64,000 nt of DNA from Datura wrightii (Eukaryota > Streptophyta > Magnoliopsida > Solanales > Solanaceae). How positions within the stretch are numbered: the stretch's first letter is position 1; every line of letters begins with the position of its first letter. The DNA is taken from NCBI GenBank assembly GCA_035772735.1, contig JASDFA010000020.1, forward strand, positions 109,957,501 to 110,021,500, written 5' to 3'. The notes beneath the pieces are model-generated. The model saw only the letters and a list, made by a program, of their open reading frames with translations. It searched no databases and was not told where the DNA came from. This document shows, one piece after another, positions 38,186 through 49,357 of the stretch. Both the position numbers and the translations under genes were made by a program.

Positions 38186-38233
38186 CACGGGTTGCCTCCC
38201 GTGCAGCGCCTGGTTCACCGTCGTGGCTCGACG
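38186..38233 (-). other. Element H: post-gag two-hairpin RNA module
   Basis: Read on the minus strand, hairpin 1 is CGTCG-AGCCA-CGACG (38233-38219). A linker containing CCAGGCGCTG follows, then hairpin 2, CACGGG-AGGCAA-CCCGTG (38203-38186). It starts nine bases after the gag-protease stop. The same module is in I, K and D. Confidence 0.65.
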
Positions 38234-38242
38234 TCATTCAGC

Positions 38243-39961
38243 TCAGTCATCTTCTAGGGTGACAGATGTTTTCTCTCGACCACCATCCTCACCCCAGTAG
38301 TGCTTACATCGCTCCGGTGGTCTTCCCATTAACTCTCGTGATTCAACTATCTGAGCATCATCAGCTCGATCAACCACGTTGATCACCGAGAGTTCCTCAT
38401 ACACAGTCGGGAGCTTGGAGGCCTTGTATACATCAAACACTTCCACCTTGTCGTGTGCTCTCATGGTTAGCTGCCCTGCAGCTACATCAATCAGCGCTTT
38501 CCCAGTCGCCAAGAAGGGACGTCCCAAAATAAATGGGACTTCGGCGTCTGGCTCAAAATCCAGCACGACGATATCTACCGGGAAGATAAGGGAGCCCACT
38601 TGCACCAGCACATCCTCCACAATGCCATCAGGTCTGGCTAAGGACCGATCCGCTAGTTGCAAGATCATTGTTGTTGGTCTAGGACTCCCTAGACCCAACT
38701 TCTTAAATACCGATGACAGCATCAAATTAATGCTCGCTCCCAAATCACATAATCCGCGAGCTCGGATACTCTTCCCAATTGTAATTTGTATAGTAAAGCT
38801 CCTAGGATCTTTGAGCTTTATGGGCAATCGGTTTTGTATCCGGGAAGTGCACTCCTCTGTGAGAGCTACCGTAGCATACTCAGTCAATCGACTTTTGTTC
38901 GCCACGATGTCCTTAATGTACTTTGCATACTTCGGCACTCCCTGCAAAACATCAACAAGAGGTAAGTTAATATGTACCTGTTTCAGCACCTCCATGAATT
39001 TCTTGAAACATGCCTCCTCCCTGTGTTTCTTTAATCTTTGAAGGAACGGGGGTGGTGGTCTTTCTGATTCAGCTTCCTTTTTCTTCCCCCTCTCTTCACT
39101 TTGCTCCATCTCAACTTCTGCTGCTCCCGATTATTGAGGTGGTCTTTCTGGTTCCACCTCTTTAAGCTGCAAACCACTCCTTGTGGTCACCAAATTCACT
39201 ACTTGGGGTTTGGATCTGTGTCGCTCGAAAGTCCTCCTCTAGGCCTGGTGTTTTGGGCTCCAGCAAATTGCCCAAATTGATATTCAAGTGCCTTAGTAGC
39301 TAACTGGTTGTTCTTCACCTCGGCTGCTAATTTCACATAGTCAGCCTGCAATTGAGCTTGATTAGCTATCATTGCCGTGAACATCTCCTCAATGCTGGGT
39401 GATGGTGGGGGAGGAGGTGCACTGTTGTTTCTATATTGTGCTTGATAGTTCTGCTGCCCTCCTTGATTCCTCTGCGCCCCCTGACTCGAACTTTGCCCCT
39501 GATGGTTGTTGCTACCCCAAGAGAAATTCGGGTGATTCCTCCAGTTGGAATTGTAGCTGTTTCCATACTGTTGATGGTTGTTCCTCTGTACATTTCCCAC
39601 AAAGTTCACCGAGTCAGGATTTTCTCCACAACACTCAGCTGAGTGCTCACTACTCCCGCACACTTCACACCAAATTTGCTGCACTACATTCACTGGGGCT
39701 TGAGTCTGGTTAATTGTCATATTACTGAAGTGGGTGTTGAGTTGATTCTGTAAAGCAGCTATCTGTGCAGCAATAGCTGTAAAACCATCCACTTCTACAA
39801 CTCCTACTGCTTTCCTTGTTCCTCCTCTTGACAAATCAGCATTCCACTCCAGATTTCCCTTGGAAATATGATTTAACAAGGTATACAGCTCCTCATAAGT
39901 TTTCTCCAATGCTTGTCCCCCAGCTGCTGAGTCTAGCAAGATTTTTGTGTGGGGTTCCAAA
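38243..39961 (-). pseudogene. gag-pro: Element H: gag-protease, truncated at its N-terminal side and frameshifted
   Basis: The capsid C-terminal part (LEPHTKILLDSAAGGQALEK), the CCHC knuckle (CEVCGSSEHSAECC near 39655), the NHPNFSWGSNN region, the proline-rich linker and the retropepsin (CDLGASINLMLSSVFKK near 38745, ILGRPFLAT near 38510) are present. A TAG and a frameshift fall near 39195, and another stop lies near 39133. The first part of gag is missing because of the junction near 39961. Retropepsin would process gag; this copy cannot make it. Confidence 0.88.
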
Positions 39962-42494
39962 GACTGAGGTTCGGATACCACCAGGTCCGAGTTCATGAGA
40001 GGGACATTCCAAAGACTGCTTTCAGGACCAGATATGGTCACTTTGAATTTCTAGTCATGTCTTTTGGGCTGACGAATGCTTCCGCAGTATTTATGGACCT
40101 GATGAATAGCATATTCAGACCATATTTGGATTTGTTCATGATAGTATTTATCGATGATATTCTGGTATATTCTCGTTCAGAGACAGATCACCAGAACCAT
40201 TTACGAACAGTACTCCAAATCCTTAGAGACCGTCAGCTATACGCCAAGTTTTCCAAGTGTGAGCTCTGGCTGAACTCAGTTGCCTTTTTGGGGCATATCG
40301 TGTAGGATGTTGGTATACAGGTGGACACACAAAAAATAGAGGCGGTCAAGACATGGCCCAGACCTACCACTCCGACCGAGGTTCGCAGTTTCCTGGGTTT
40401 AGCAGGGTATTACTGGAGATTTGTTGAAGGATTCTCCACTATAGCAGCACCTCTGACAAGGCTGACACAGAAAGCAGCAAAATTTCAGTGGACGGAGGCA
40501 TGTGAGCAGAGTTTTCAAGAATTGAAAGACAGATTGACCTCCGCCCCAATACTAGCATTGCCAGAGGGAACAGATGGGTATGTCGTGTATTGCGATGCTT
40601 CGGGCATTGGACTGGGTTGTGTGCTGATACAGCATGGAAAGGTAATTACGTATGCTTCCAAACAGCTGAGGAAGCACGAGAAGAACTATCCGACCCATGA
40701 CCTGGAACTGGCCGCAGTAATCCACGCTCTGAAAATCTGGAGGCATTATCTGTATGGCGTTCATGTAGACATTTTTACAGATCATAAAAGCCTGCAGTAC
40801 ATTTTGACACAGAGGGAGTTAAATCTGCAGCAGCGTCATTGGTTAGAATTGCTGAAAGATTATGACGTAAATATTCTCTATCACCCAGGGAGAGCTAATG
40901 TAGTAGTAGATGCCCTCAGCCGTAAGTCAATGGGGAGTTTAGCGTATTTGCGACCCGAGAAGCGGGAGTTAGCCAAGGAAATTCATCAGCTAGCTGGTTT
41001 AGCCGTTCGAGTAGTAGAAACAGAAAATAACAGAGCGGTGATTCAGAACTCCATTGTGTCATCTTAGTTACAGAGGTAAAAGAACGGCAGTACGAGGACC
41101 CCGACTTAGTCCAGCTCAGAGATAGAGTTCAGAAAGGTAAGGAGCCAGATTTCCAGGTGACTGAGAATGAAGTGCTACGTTGTAAGGGCCGCCTATGTGT
41201 CCCAAATGTTTCAGGCCTTCGCCAGCAGATCATGCATGAGGTACATTAAGCTCGTTATTCCCTCCATCCAGGAGCAACGAAAATGTACCATGACATCAGA
41301 GACATCTACTGGTGGCCAGGTATGAAAGCTGAAATAGCTGAATTTGTATCTAGATGTCCTAACTGTCAGCAGGTGAAAGCAGAACACCAGAAACCGGGCG
41401 GTCTGACGCAGGATATAGTCGTGCCTTTGTGGAAATGGGAAGCGATAAATATGAATTTTGTAACAGGGTTACCCCGTACCAGACGCAGAAATGATTCTAT
41501 TTGGGTAATCGTTGATAGATTAACAAAATCAGCCCATTTCCTGTCAGTACGAACTACATTCTCTGCTGAGGATTATGCTGAATTATATATCAGAGAAATA
41601 GTTAGATTACATGGAGTGCCGGTATCTATTATTTCAGACAGAGGAGCACAGTTTACAGCTAGATTTTGGCAGTCATTCCAGAGAGGCCTGGGGACACAGA
41701 TTAACTTAAGTACAGCCTTTCATCCTCAGACAGACGGGCAAGCAAAACGAACTATCCAGACGCTCGAAGATACGCTACGAGCGTGTGTACTAGATTTTGG
41801 GGGTAGCTGGGATGAGCATCTGCCGTTGATTGAATTTGCCTATAATAACAGTTATCATTCAGCTATCCAGATGGCGCCCTTTGCAGCATTATACGGGCAA
41901 AAATGTAGATCACTCGTTGGCTGGTTTGAAGCGGGGGAGACAGCGCTGATTGGGCCGGATATTATTCGTCAGTCAAAAGAGGCAGTAAAGCTTATCAGAG
42001 AACACCTACTGACTGCTCAGAGCCGCCAGAAGTCTTATGCAGATAAGCAGCATAGAAATTTAGAATTTGCAGTGGATGACTAGGTATATTTGAAAGTGTC
42101 TCTGATGAAAGGGGTGATGAGATTTGGCAAGAAAGGCAAGCTTAGCCCGAGGTTCATTGGGCCATATCAGATTCGGCGAAGAATAGGCCGAGTAGCATAC
42201 GAATTGAACTTGCCCCCAGAATTAGAGTTTGTTCACCCAGTATTCCATGTATCTATGTTGAGGAAGTTCGTAGGAGACCCTTCCACAGTTGTTCCAGTTC
42301 AAGATGTCCAGGTCACGGAAGAGTTAGCATATGAAGAGGTTCCAGTAGTAATACTAGATAGACAGATCCGTAGACTGAGAACTAAAGATGTTGCATCTGT
42401 CAAGGTATTGTGGCATAACAGGAATCGAGAAGAGATGACCTGGGAAGCCGAGGAGGACATGAAAGCCAGATATCCCCACTTATTCCAAGCATAG
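39962..42494 (+). pseudogene. pol: Element J: chromovirus pol from mid-RT to chromodomain, inactivated
   Basis: The frame enters in RT at GYHQVRVHERDIPKTAFRTR and shows FIDDILVYSRSE (near 40150), RNase H (YCDASG, DLELAAVIHALK, FTDHKSLQYI, DALSRKS), the integrase HHCC finger (CPNCQ near 41358), the core (VTGLPRTRRRNDSIW, SDRGAQFTARFWQ) and a chromodomain ending YPHLFQA at 42494. In this copy the first core residue reads Asn (MNF) and the Glu position reads Lys (DGQAK). Breaks are TAG at 40303, a frameshift near 41060, TAA at 41247 and TGG to TAG at 42080. The 5' part of the element is missing. Confidence 0.92.
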
Positions 42495-42768
42495 GCAAAC
42501 AGGAGGTATGTTAGAACTATTTTTCCTTATGAACGCTTATATTTCATATATGAAAGCAGGCGATTGATTATAGACAGTTATATATGAATGTTATTATATC
42601 ATGTGGAGTACCTGTATTGGGCTTTTCTACTTTTCAGGGATTTTGAGATAATCCATAATACAGGGGAAACTCCGCCGAAATTTTTCTAGAAACAAGTTGA
42701 GTAAGTTGAGAAGTCCTCTAGATAGAATGTCATTCAAGGACGCATGTTCTTAAGGGAGGGGGGGAGGA
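42495..42768 (+). other. Element J: 3' untranslated region, pre-PPT hairpin and polypurine tract
   Basis: This noncoding stretch has a decayed CATTCA-AGGA-CGCATG hairpin (42731-42746) and a long purine tract (42752-42767) before the LTR start TGTTACACCCCG. Confidence 0.8.
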
Positions 42769-44109
42769 TGTTACACCCCGTAAATTTTAAATGAATAAAT
42801 AACCTAATGGCATGTTGGTTAAGGGATTTAGAAAAAAAAATAGGAAAGTCGGTTTTTTTCCATCTTCATCAATAAAAACTAGGAAAACAGAGGGTAGCCA
42901 TGTTAAGGCAAACCCATGACTTATATATATATAGTTCCTTCCGATTACGCTTCGAAACGCGATCTAAACTCCATTCCGGCTTAGATACCGAGGAATAAAG
43001 CTGCAGAGAGCAATCCTACGGAGTTGGTTTCGTGAAATTTGGCCGGCGAAACGTCATGCTACTGAGGTAAAGTAAATAGAATTGTTTTAAATTAGTACCA
43101 ATGTGTTCCTAGCTTTGCAGTGAGCATTTATCCCTTCTGGACTATCGAGAAATAACGAGTTTTCGACCATTTTCCGAAAGGTCAAAGTTTGGGATAAATA
43201 TATATCAAAAGTGATAATTTCTCTAGGATATTAATGTATTTAGTTCTAATTGACATGTATATGAATGTAGTTGGGAGAAACAGCAGAAGTACCGACGGAA
43301 ATCATATCGGTCAGTCGGGTACTCAGAAACCAGGTATGTAAAGTTATTCTTTCGGCAAGCCAGGAAGTACAGTCTAGAAAATAAATAGAATAAAGGCTAT
43401 TAACAGATACCCAGCGTACAGGAACGATTTTATTACAAATTCCATCAAGCATGTTAGTATATCATTACGTATCATGTGATAATCAGAATAACGGATAGTC
43501 AGATAATTTCAGATAGTAATGTGGTATCCGCTAGTAGCTCAGCATGTTCTTACGTAATACCCAGAATGGAAGTTATAAAAGTAGTATAATGAATTAGCAA
43601 GATTACAGGTAGTATGTATTACATTTGTTGAGACTGTATCCGGTAATAGATGGCACATTTTATATTATTGAGCTTTATCCAGTTATAGATGGCATGTTCT
43701 ATGTTATTGAGTTATATCCAGATATAATCAGATCAATAATCAGATATAGAAATAGCTCCAGACACCGATATAGCTCCAGATACAGATATAGTTTCAGATA
43801 AATAGATAAAGGGCAGGTAGCAGTTAGCCTAGCAATCAGAAACAGTGCAAAACAGAATATAGCATCAGTTGTTTAATACGGACTGGCCTTGAAATAAAAG
43901 AAGAGAATATGATTAGTATTTTTCATTTGAGCATGCTTGCTGTGTATGTGTTTTGCATGTTGAGACTTGTTATGGCATGTGGGTGTCCTTTAGCATCCCT
44001 ACCACCCCTGGGTTATAGCTGTGTCGATACCAGATTCAGATACCGCCACCAGTTGGGAGATGCCGTCCGCCTAAAGGACGATGATGGCTGACCACCATAA
44101 TAATACGGT

Positions 44110-44330
44110 CCAGATTACCCTGCTTGCATGGGAAGTTCAGTTTACTCTGCGCAGAGCCAGATTACCCTGTTTACAGGGGCAGATTACTCTGTGTGCGCTT
44201 GTGGCCGGGGGCAGTTTCAGATACAGATTTTTATAAGATTACCCTGTTGCGTGCTTGCACCCAGGGGCAGTTTCGGTCACAGATACAGCAGCAGATTACC
44301 CCGTAAGCACTTGCGCCCAAAGGCAGGAGT
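44110..44330 (+). repeat. Degenerate tandem repeat (AGATTACCCTG units) in LTR J
   Basis: Units beginning AGATTACCCTG or a close variant start near 44111, 44159, 44182, 44238 and 44293. Several include GCTTGC and CCCAGGGGCAG-like parts. The C LTR has only two related units (about 5928 and 6016), so the array grew in the J lineage. Confidence 0.65.
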
Positions 44331-44760
44331 CTTCAGACTCAGACACAGTTTATTGTCAAAGGCCAAGGCCTGAGCTACGTACCCAAGGGGGCCGGTAGGA
44401 GGAGCTCACAGTTATCAGATGAGTGGAGTGACTTATTTTTGGTTGGTTTAGACCCGGGTAGGGGTAAATAGATTGTTCTGTTGGTTGGCACCTTCCGACT
44501 TATGGGGGTCGGTCAGGTATTGTGTGTATTTATATGTATATCTCTATGTGCTATTAGATACTGATAGGTAGTAGGACGACACATCGTCAGGTACGCCCAG
44601 TTTAGTTACAGAATAGGTAAACTCTCCTCAGTTATCCTCAGCCATATAGACTCAGCTACTTCCTGCTTATATGTCATTTTATTGTTGCAATCTATTTCAG
44701 TTATATATTTTAGTTTGCTTTACATGCTCAGTACCTATGGTACTGACGCCCGTGGGGGTG

Positions 44761-44765
44761 CTGCA
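44761..44765. repeat. Target-site duplication of element I, left copy (CTGCA)
   Basis: CTACA at 53265-53269 is the right copy, with one transition. Joining the flanks gives GCTGCATTGCTTGCCTG, matching LTR C near 14354. Confidence 0.85.
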
Positions 44766-46187
44766 TCATCTTGGGCAAATTTATATGCCCAAGTGATACT
44801 CAAATGTGTCATTTTAGCCTTGTTTATCTATCAATGTTTATACATTCTCATGTGATTGGTAATAAAATGTGAATTTATACTAACCAACATGATTAGCATT
44901 GTTTTGCAGGTAAAATGTAATTTTGGGAAGCTAAAATGCATGTTGGAAGAGATCGGGGTTGGACTCGGATGTGAGCAAAGGACAAGGCATTGGAAGGCAC
45001 AAAATAAAGAGGCTCCGCGATGGAGCCGTGTCACGCTGCCATCGCGGAGGCCTTCTTCCTGGATAGGGAATTTTTCGCCTAATTCCAGTAACGGTGCGCG
45101 TTGGGTCTGTAGCACGGTGGCCCAGCTCCGTGTTGCACGCCGTGCCACGTTGGGCCTGATTACCTGGACCCCCAATTTCCAGTGAGGGTCCGCGTCGGTG
45201 GCGTGTCACGGAGGCAGTGCTTCGCGATGCACTCCGTGACACGTTGCTTGTTATTCCAGGAAAAATTCCCACTAGTATAAATAGAACACTTAGGTTCATT
45301 TTTCAATATTCTGACTGGGTGGAGCAAGAACGTGGGTTACAGGCAGTTGAGGGGACGAAATTATCAGGGTTTTTCTCTCTTTCCTTCTTCTTTAATTCAA
45401 TTGCTTGTATGTTTAACACTCATTTAACGATGTTTAATCCATAAATGAGTGGCTAATTCCTCTTCTTGCTGAGGTTAAGAACAGTTGTATTGAAATATGA
45501 TTATTGATTAAATTGGTTTTTCATCTTTTCTTCCATGGTTGTTCTATTGATTCTAGTTCTTACTGCATTAATGTGTGGTCTACGTTAATGTACATCTAAA
45601 AAGTCCGGTTTCACTCGAGAGAGAAAGAAATTGGAAAGTTGTGAATTAATAGGATATGATCCTTTCTTAGTTTGGGAAAATTGAGAATTGATTTACCTTC
45701 AGGATAGAAATATACCTGAAGGTCGTATTAGTCAATTTAGGAACCAGGTTTGTATGGCTAGAACATGAATTTCGTTTAATCACAGAAATGTAGGTGGACG
45801 GTTCATGATTCTTAAGTTGGGTTAAATACGAGAGTTTTAATCCATTGGCAGTAGTTCTTGACTAGCAACCGGATGAAAGGTTAACCAAATTATATCGATA
45901 ACTAATTTCATTACATGTTCATTTAACCTCAACATGCTCACATTCATAGTTCAGACTCACGTTAGATAATCGTTTTAGACTTAGCATAAAAATTAGAACC
46001 CAAAAATATCAAACTCTTGGTTACACTGTTGTCTTCATTGTTAAAATTAAAATATAGTAACACTTGAGTAGTTCGTTACCTTATCCCAGTCCCTATGGGA
46101 TCGATACTTGTCTTACTTAAGCCACTTTACTACTTGTTCGACCACGTGCACTTGCGTGTAGTTTTGTACCCAATAAACGACCGAACA
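44766..46187 (+). repeat. Element I: 5' LTR
   Basis: The LTR ends CGACCGAACA at 46187 and is 1422 bp. It holds the terminal hairpin CTTGGGCA...TGCCCAAG (44770-44793), a conserved TACTAAC...TTTTGCAG site (44878-44909), palindrome modules (45010-45050 and 45198-45245), a TATA box TATAAATA (45276-45283) and a possible leader donor GTATGT (45407). Confidence 0.94.
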
Positions 46188-46193
46188 AGTTTT

Positions 46194-46212
46194 TGGCGCC
46201 GTTGCCGGGGAC
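46194..46212 (+). other. Element I: primer-binding site (Asp-tRNA type)
   Basis: TGGCGCCGTTGCCGGGGAC begins six bases after the LTR, as in G. Confidence 0.88.
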
Positions 46213-46320
46213 TGGCAATTGGTGAATTTGTCTTAAGTGTTAATTTACTATATTTTTATTTTCTTAGTGTTGACAACTTGGTCTTAGCCTGTATTTTGCA
46301 GATTTAATCTCTATTGAACA

Positions 46321-48720
46321 CTGGCAAGAGACAAGGAGCTGGTGGACTCGTATTTAGAGCCAGAAAGATTATTTCATCGTCAGCGGAGAGAAGCTCTAGA
46401 AAGAAAGCTGTAGTTGCTCAGACAAACACTCATGGAGCAACAACAGAATCCACTAGTAGTACAAGCAATGTTAGTGCCCGAAGAAGTAGCAGCTCGGCCG
46501 GTTCACGAGGTGGCAATCCCACATGCTAATAATGTCACATCTAGCATCCGCAAACCTGAGCCAAGAGGGAGGTTCGAGCTCAAACAAAACATGGTGCAAT
46601 TGTTGCACACTAGCGGGCAGTTTACAGGTCTCCCTCATAAAGATCCACAGCAGCATCTCCAAAATTTTTTGGAGATAAGTGACACTTACATCCCCGCTGG
46701 AGTGTCATCAGATTATGTCAGGCTTACATTGTTCCCATTTTCACTATTGGGAGAAGCCAAGAGGTGGTTGAAAGCTGAGCCACCTAATTCTATTTCTACG
46801 TGGGATGATCTTGCAAGGAAATTCTTGATACGATTTTTTCCCTCCGGTAAAACAGCAAGACTTAGAAGTCAAATTCTAAGTTTCAAACAGAGAGAGGGAG
46901 AGAATCTATATCAGGCTTGGGAGAGATTCAAGTCCATGTTGCGGGATTGTCCTCATCATCATCAATCCAATGATGTCCTGGTGCACACTTTTATAGAGGG
47001 TTTGGAACCCCATACAAAAATATTGCTAGACTCAGCAGCTGGGGGACAAGCGCTGGAGAAAACTTATGAGGAGTTGTATACCTTGTTGAACCGTATTTCG
47101 CAGGGCAATCCGGAGTGGAATGTTGATTCGTCAAGAGAAGGGACAAGGAAACCAGCAGGAGTTCTAGAAGTGGATGGTTTTACAGCTATTGCTGCACAGA
47201 TAGCTGCTTTACAGAATCAACTCAACACCCACTTCAGTAACATGACAATGAACCAGCCTCAAGCCCCAGTGAATGCAGTGCAGCAGATTTGGTGTGAAGT
47301 GTGCGGGAGTAGTGAGCACTCAGCTGAGTGTTGTGGAGCAAATCCTGACTCGGTGAACTTTGTGGGAAATGTACAAAGGAACAACCACCAACAGTATGGC
47401 AACAGCTACATATTCCAATTGGAGGAATCACCCTAATTTCTCCTGGGGTAGCAACAACCATCAGGGGCAAAGTTCGAGTCAGGGTGTTCAGAGGAATCAA
47501 GGAAGGCAGCAGAATTATCAAGCACAATTTAGAAACAATAATGCACCTCCTCCACCATCATCACCCAGCATTGAGGAGATGTTCAAGACGATGATAGCTA
47601 ACCAAGCTCAATTGCAGGATGACTATGTGAAATTGGCAGCCGAGATGAAAAACAACCAGTTAGCTACTAAGGTACTTGAATATCAATTTGGGCAATTTGC
47701 TGGAGCCCAAAACAACAGGCCTAGAGGAGGACTTCCGAGTGACACAGATCCCAACCCCAAGCAGGTGAATGCGGTGACCACAAGGAGTGGTTTGCAGCTG
47801 AAAGAGGTGGAACCAGAAAGACCACCTCCACAATCGGGAGCAGCAGAAGTCGAGAGGGAGCAAAGTGATAAGGAGGGGAAGACAAAGGAAGCTGAATCAG
47901 AAAGACCACCACCCCCGTTCCCTCAACGATTAAAGAAACACAAGGAGGAGGCGTGTTTCAAGAAATTCATGGAGGTGCTGAAACAGATACATATTAACTT
48001 ACCTCTTGTTGATGTTTTGCAGGGAGTGCCGAAGTATGCCAAGTATATAAAGGACATTGTGGCAAACAAAAGTCGGTTGACTGAGTATGCTACGGTGGCT
48101 CTCACGGAGGAGTGCACTTTTCGGATACAAAACTGACTGCCCACAAAGCTCAAAGATCCTGGGAGCTTTACTATACAGATTACTATTGGGCAGAGTATCC
48201 GAGCTCGTGGATTATGTGATTTGGGAGCGAGCATTAATTTGATGTCGTCATCGGTATTCAAAAAGCTAGGTCTAGGGAGTCCTAGACCCACAACAGTGAT
48301 CTTGCAATTGGCGGATCGGTCCTTAGCCAGACCTAATGCATTGTGGAGGACGTTCTGGTGCAAGTTGGCTCCCTGATCTTCCTAGTAGATTTTGTCGTGC
48401 TGGATTTTGAACCAGACGCGGAAGTCCCATTTATTTTGGGACGTCCTTTCTTGGCGACCGGGAAAGCACTGATTGACGTAGCTGCAGGGCAGCTAACCAT
48501 GCGAGCACACGACAAGGTGGAAGTGTTCGATGTGTACAAGGCCACCAAGCTCCCGACTGTGTACGAGGAACTCTCGGTGATCAATGTGATTGATCGAGTT
48601 GATGATGCGCGGAAAAAGGATTCACGAGAGTTATTGGGAAAACCACCAGAACGATGTAAGCACTACTGGGGGGAGGACGGTGGTCGAGAGAAAACGTCCA
48701 TCACCCTAGAGGACAACTGA
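46321..48720 (+). pseudogene. gag-pro: Element I: gag-protease, inactivated
   Basis: The gag domain, the CCHC knuckle (CEVCGSSEHSAECC near 47298), the NHPNFSWGSNN region, the proline-rich linker and retropepsin (ILGRPFLAT near 48440) are all present in order. Breaks are TAG at 46411 (other copies have a sense codon), a one-base insertion near 47411, TGA at 48134 (a CGA or CGG in relatives) and a frameshift near 48335. A CTG in good context opens the conserved N-terminus at 46321-46323; the first in-frame ATG, after the stop, is at 46432. The frame ends at TGA 48718-48720, and RT does not follow. Confidence 0.9.
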
Positions 48721-48729
48721 GCTGAATGA

Positions 48730-48777
48730 CATCGAGCCGCGATGGTAAACCAGGCGCTGCACGGGAGGCAACCCGTG
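48730..48777 (+). other. Element I: post-gag two-hairpin RNA module
   Basis: Hairpin 1 is CATCG-AGCCG-CGATG (48730-48744) and hairpin 2 is CACGGG-AGGCAA-CCCGTG (48760-48777), with CCAGGCGCTG between. Compared with H, the second pair of hairpin 1 changes from G-C to A-T on both sides, so pairing is kept. It starts nine bases after the stop. Confidence 0.68.
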
Positions 48778-49012
48778 AAATTTTTCTTTGTAAATTGTGA
48801 ATAGATTTTTCTTTTTTTATTTTCTTGATTAACAACAAAATTTTTAGTTTTTTTTTTTTATTTTTATTTTGAGTGAAACCTATAATTCTAACCAATTTCT
48901 TATAGTAAGATGAATTTCAGGTCGAACGGAGGGAAAATATGCAAGGAATCGCAAAGGAAAATTCGAGGTATGAAAATCAAGAAAAAGTGGCAAAACAGTT
49001 AGCTAGGGCGAT

Positions 49013-49224
49013 AGCTCCGTGTCACGGAGGAGGGCCTCCGCGTTACCCTCCGTGACACGTTGAGGTGTAAATCCAGAATTTTAAAATAATTCCAGAACAC
49101 CCTCGCGACAGCTCCGTGTCACGGAGGCAGTGCACCGCGATGCACTCCGTGACACGTTGTTGTGTATATCGCGACGGGTCACACCAGGTCGCCGGGTGAC
49201 CCGCGCGAATTTCCCACTTTTAAA
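49013..49224 (+). promoter_or_regulatory. Element I: internal palindrome modules and TATA-like site upstream of ORF2
   Basis: Two modules occupy 49013-49064 and 49110-49159. CTTTTAAACCC lies at 49217-49227, then a pyrimidine-rich leader and the donor at 49358. The second module is nearly the same as the one upstream of the LTR TATA box. This supports a separate ORF2 transcription unit, which is an inference. Confidence 0.45.
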
Positions 49225-49357
49225 CCCTAAATCCCCCTCAATTTCCCTTATTTCTCACACACTCCGCGACCAATCCCCCCAAAACCCCTCCCCCTTCAAT
49301 GTGACACAGAATAGGCCAAGAATTTCATTGAGTTTTCTTCAATTCTTTGAATTCAAG

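Larger units (their letters stand above)
32477..39961 (-). mobile_element. Element H: second G/H/I family copy, truncated within gag
   Basis: This reverse element has one LTR (32477-33897), the conserved 3' noncoding region, ORF2, the ORF2 intron signals, internal palindrome modules, the two-hairpin module and gag-protease. It ends abruptly near 39961 inside gag, so its gag N-terminus, primer site and 5' LTR are gone. Downstream is unrelated forward pol of J. It is inserted in F after GCTAG (32472-32476); the matching target-site copy is lost. Confidence 0.9.
42769..44765 (+). mobile_element. Element J: 3' LTR, part left of insertion I
   Basis: The LTR starts TGTTACACCCCG at 42769. It lacks the GTGTCAC/GTGACAC module of the C and F LTRs. 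A TATATATATATA run at 42922-42933 may be its TATA box. Leader intron signals are kept (donor 43067, acceptor 43270, second donor near 43336). It is cut at CTGCA (44761-44765) by element I and resumes at 53265. Confidence 0.88.
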
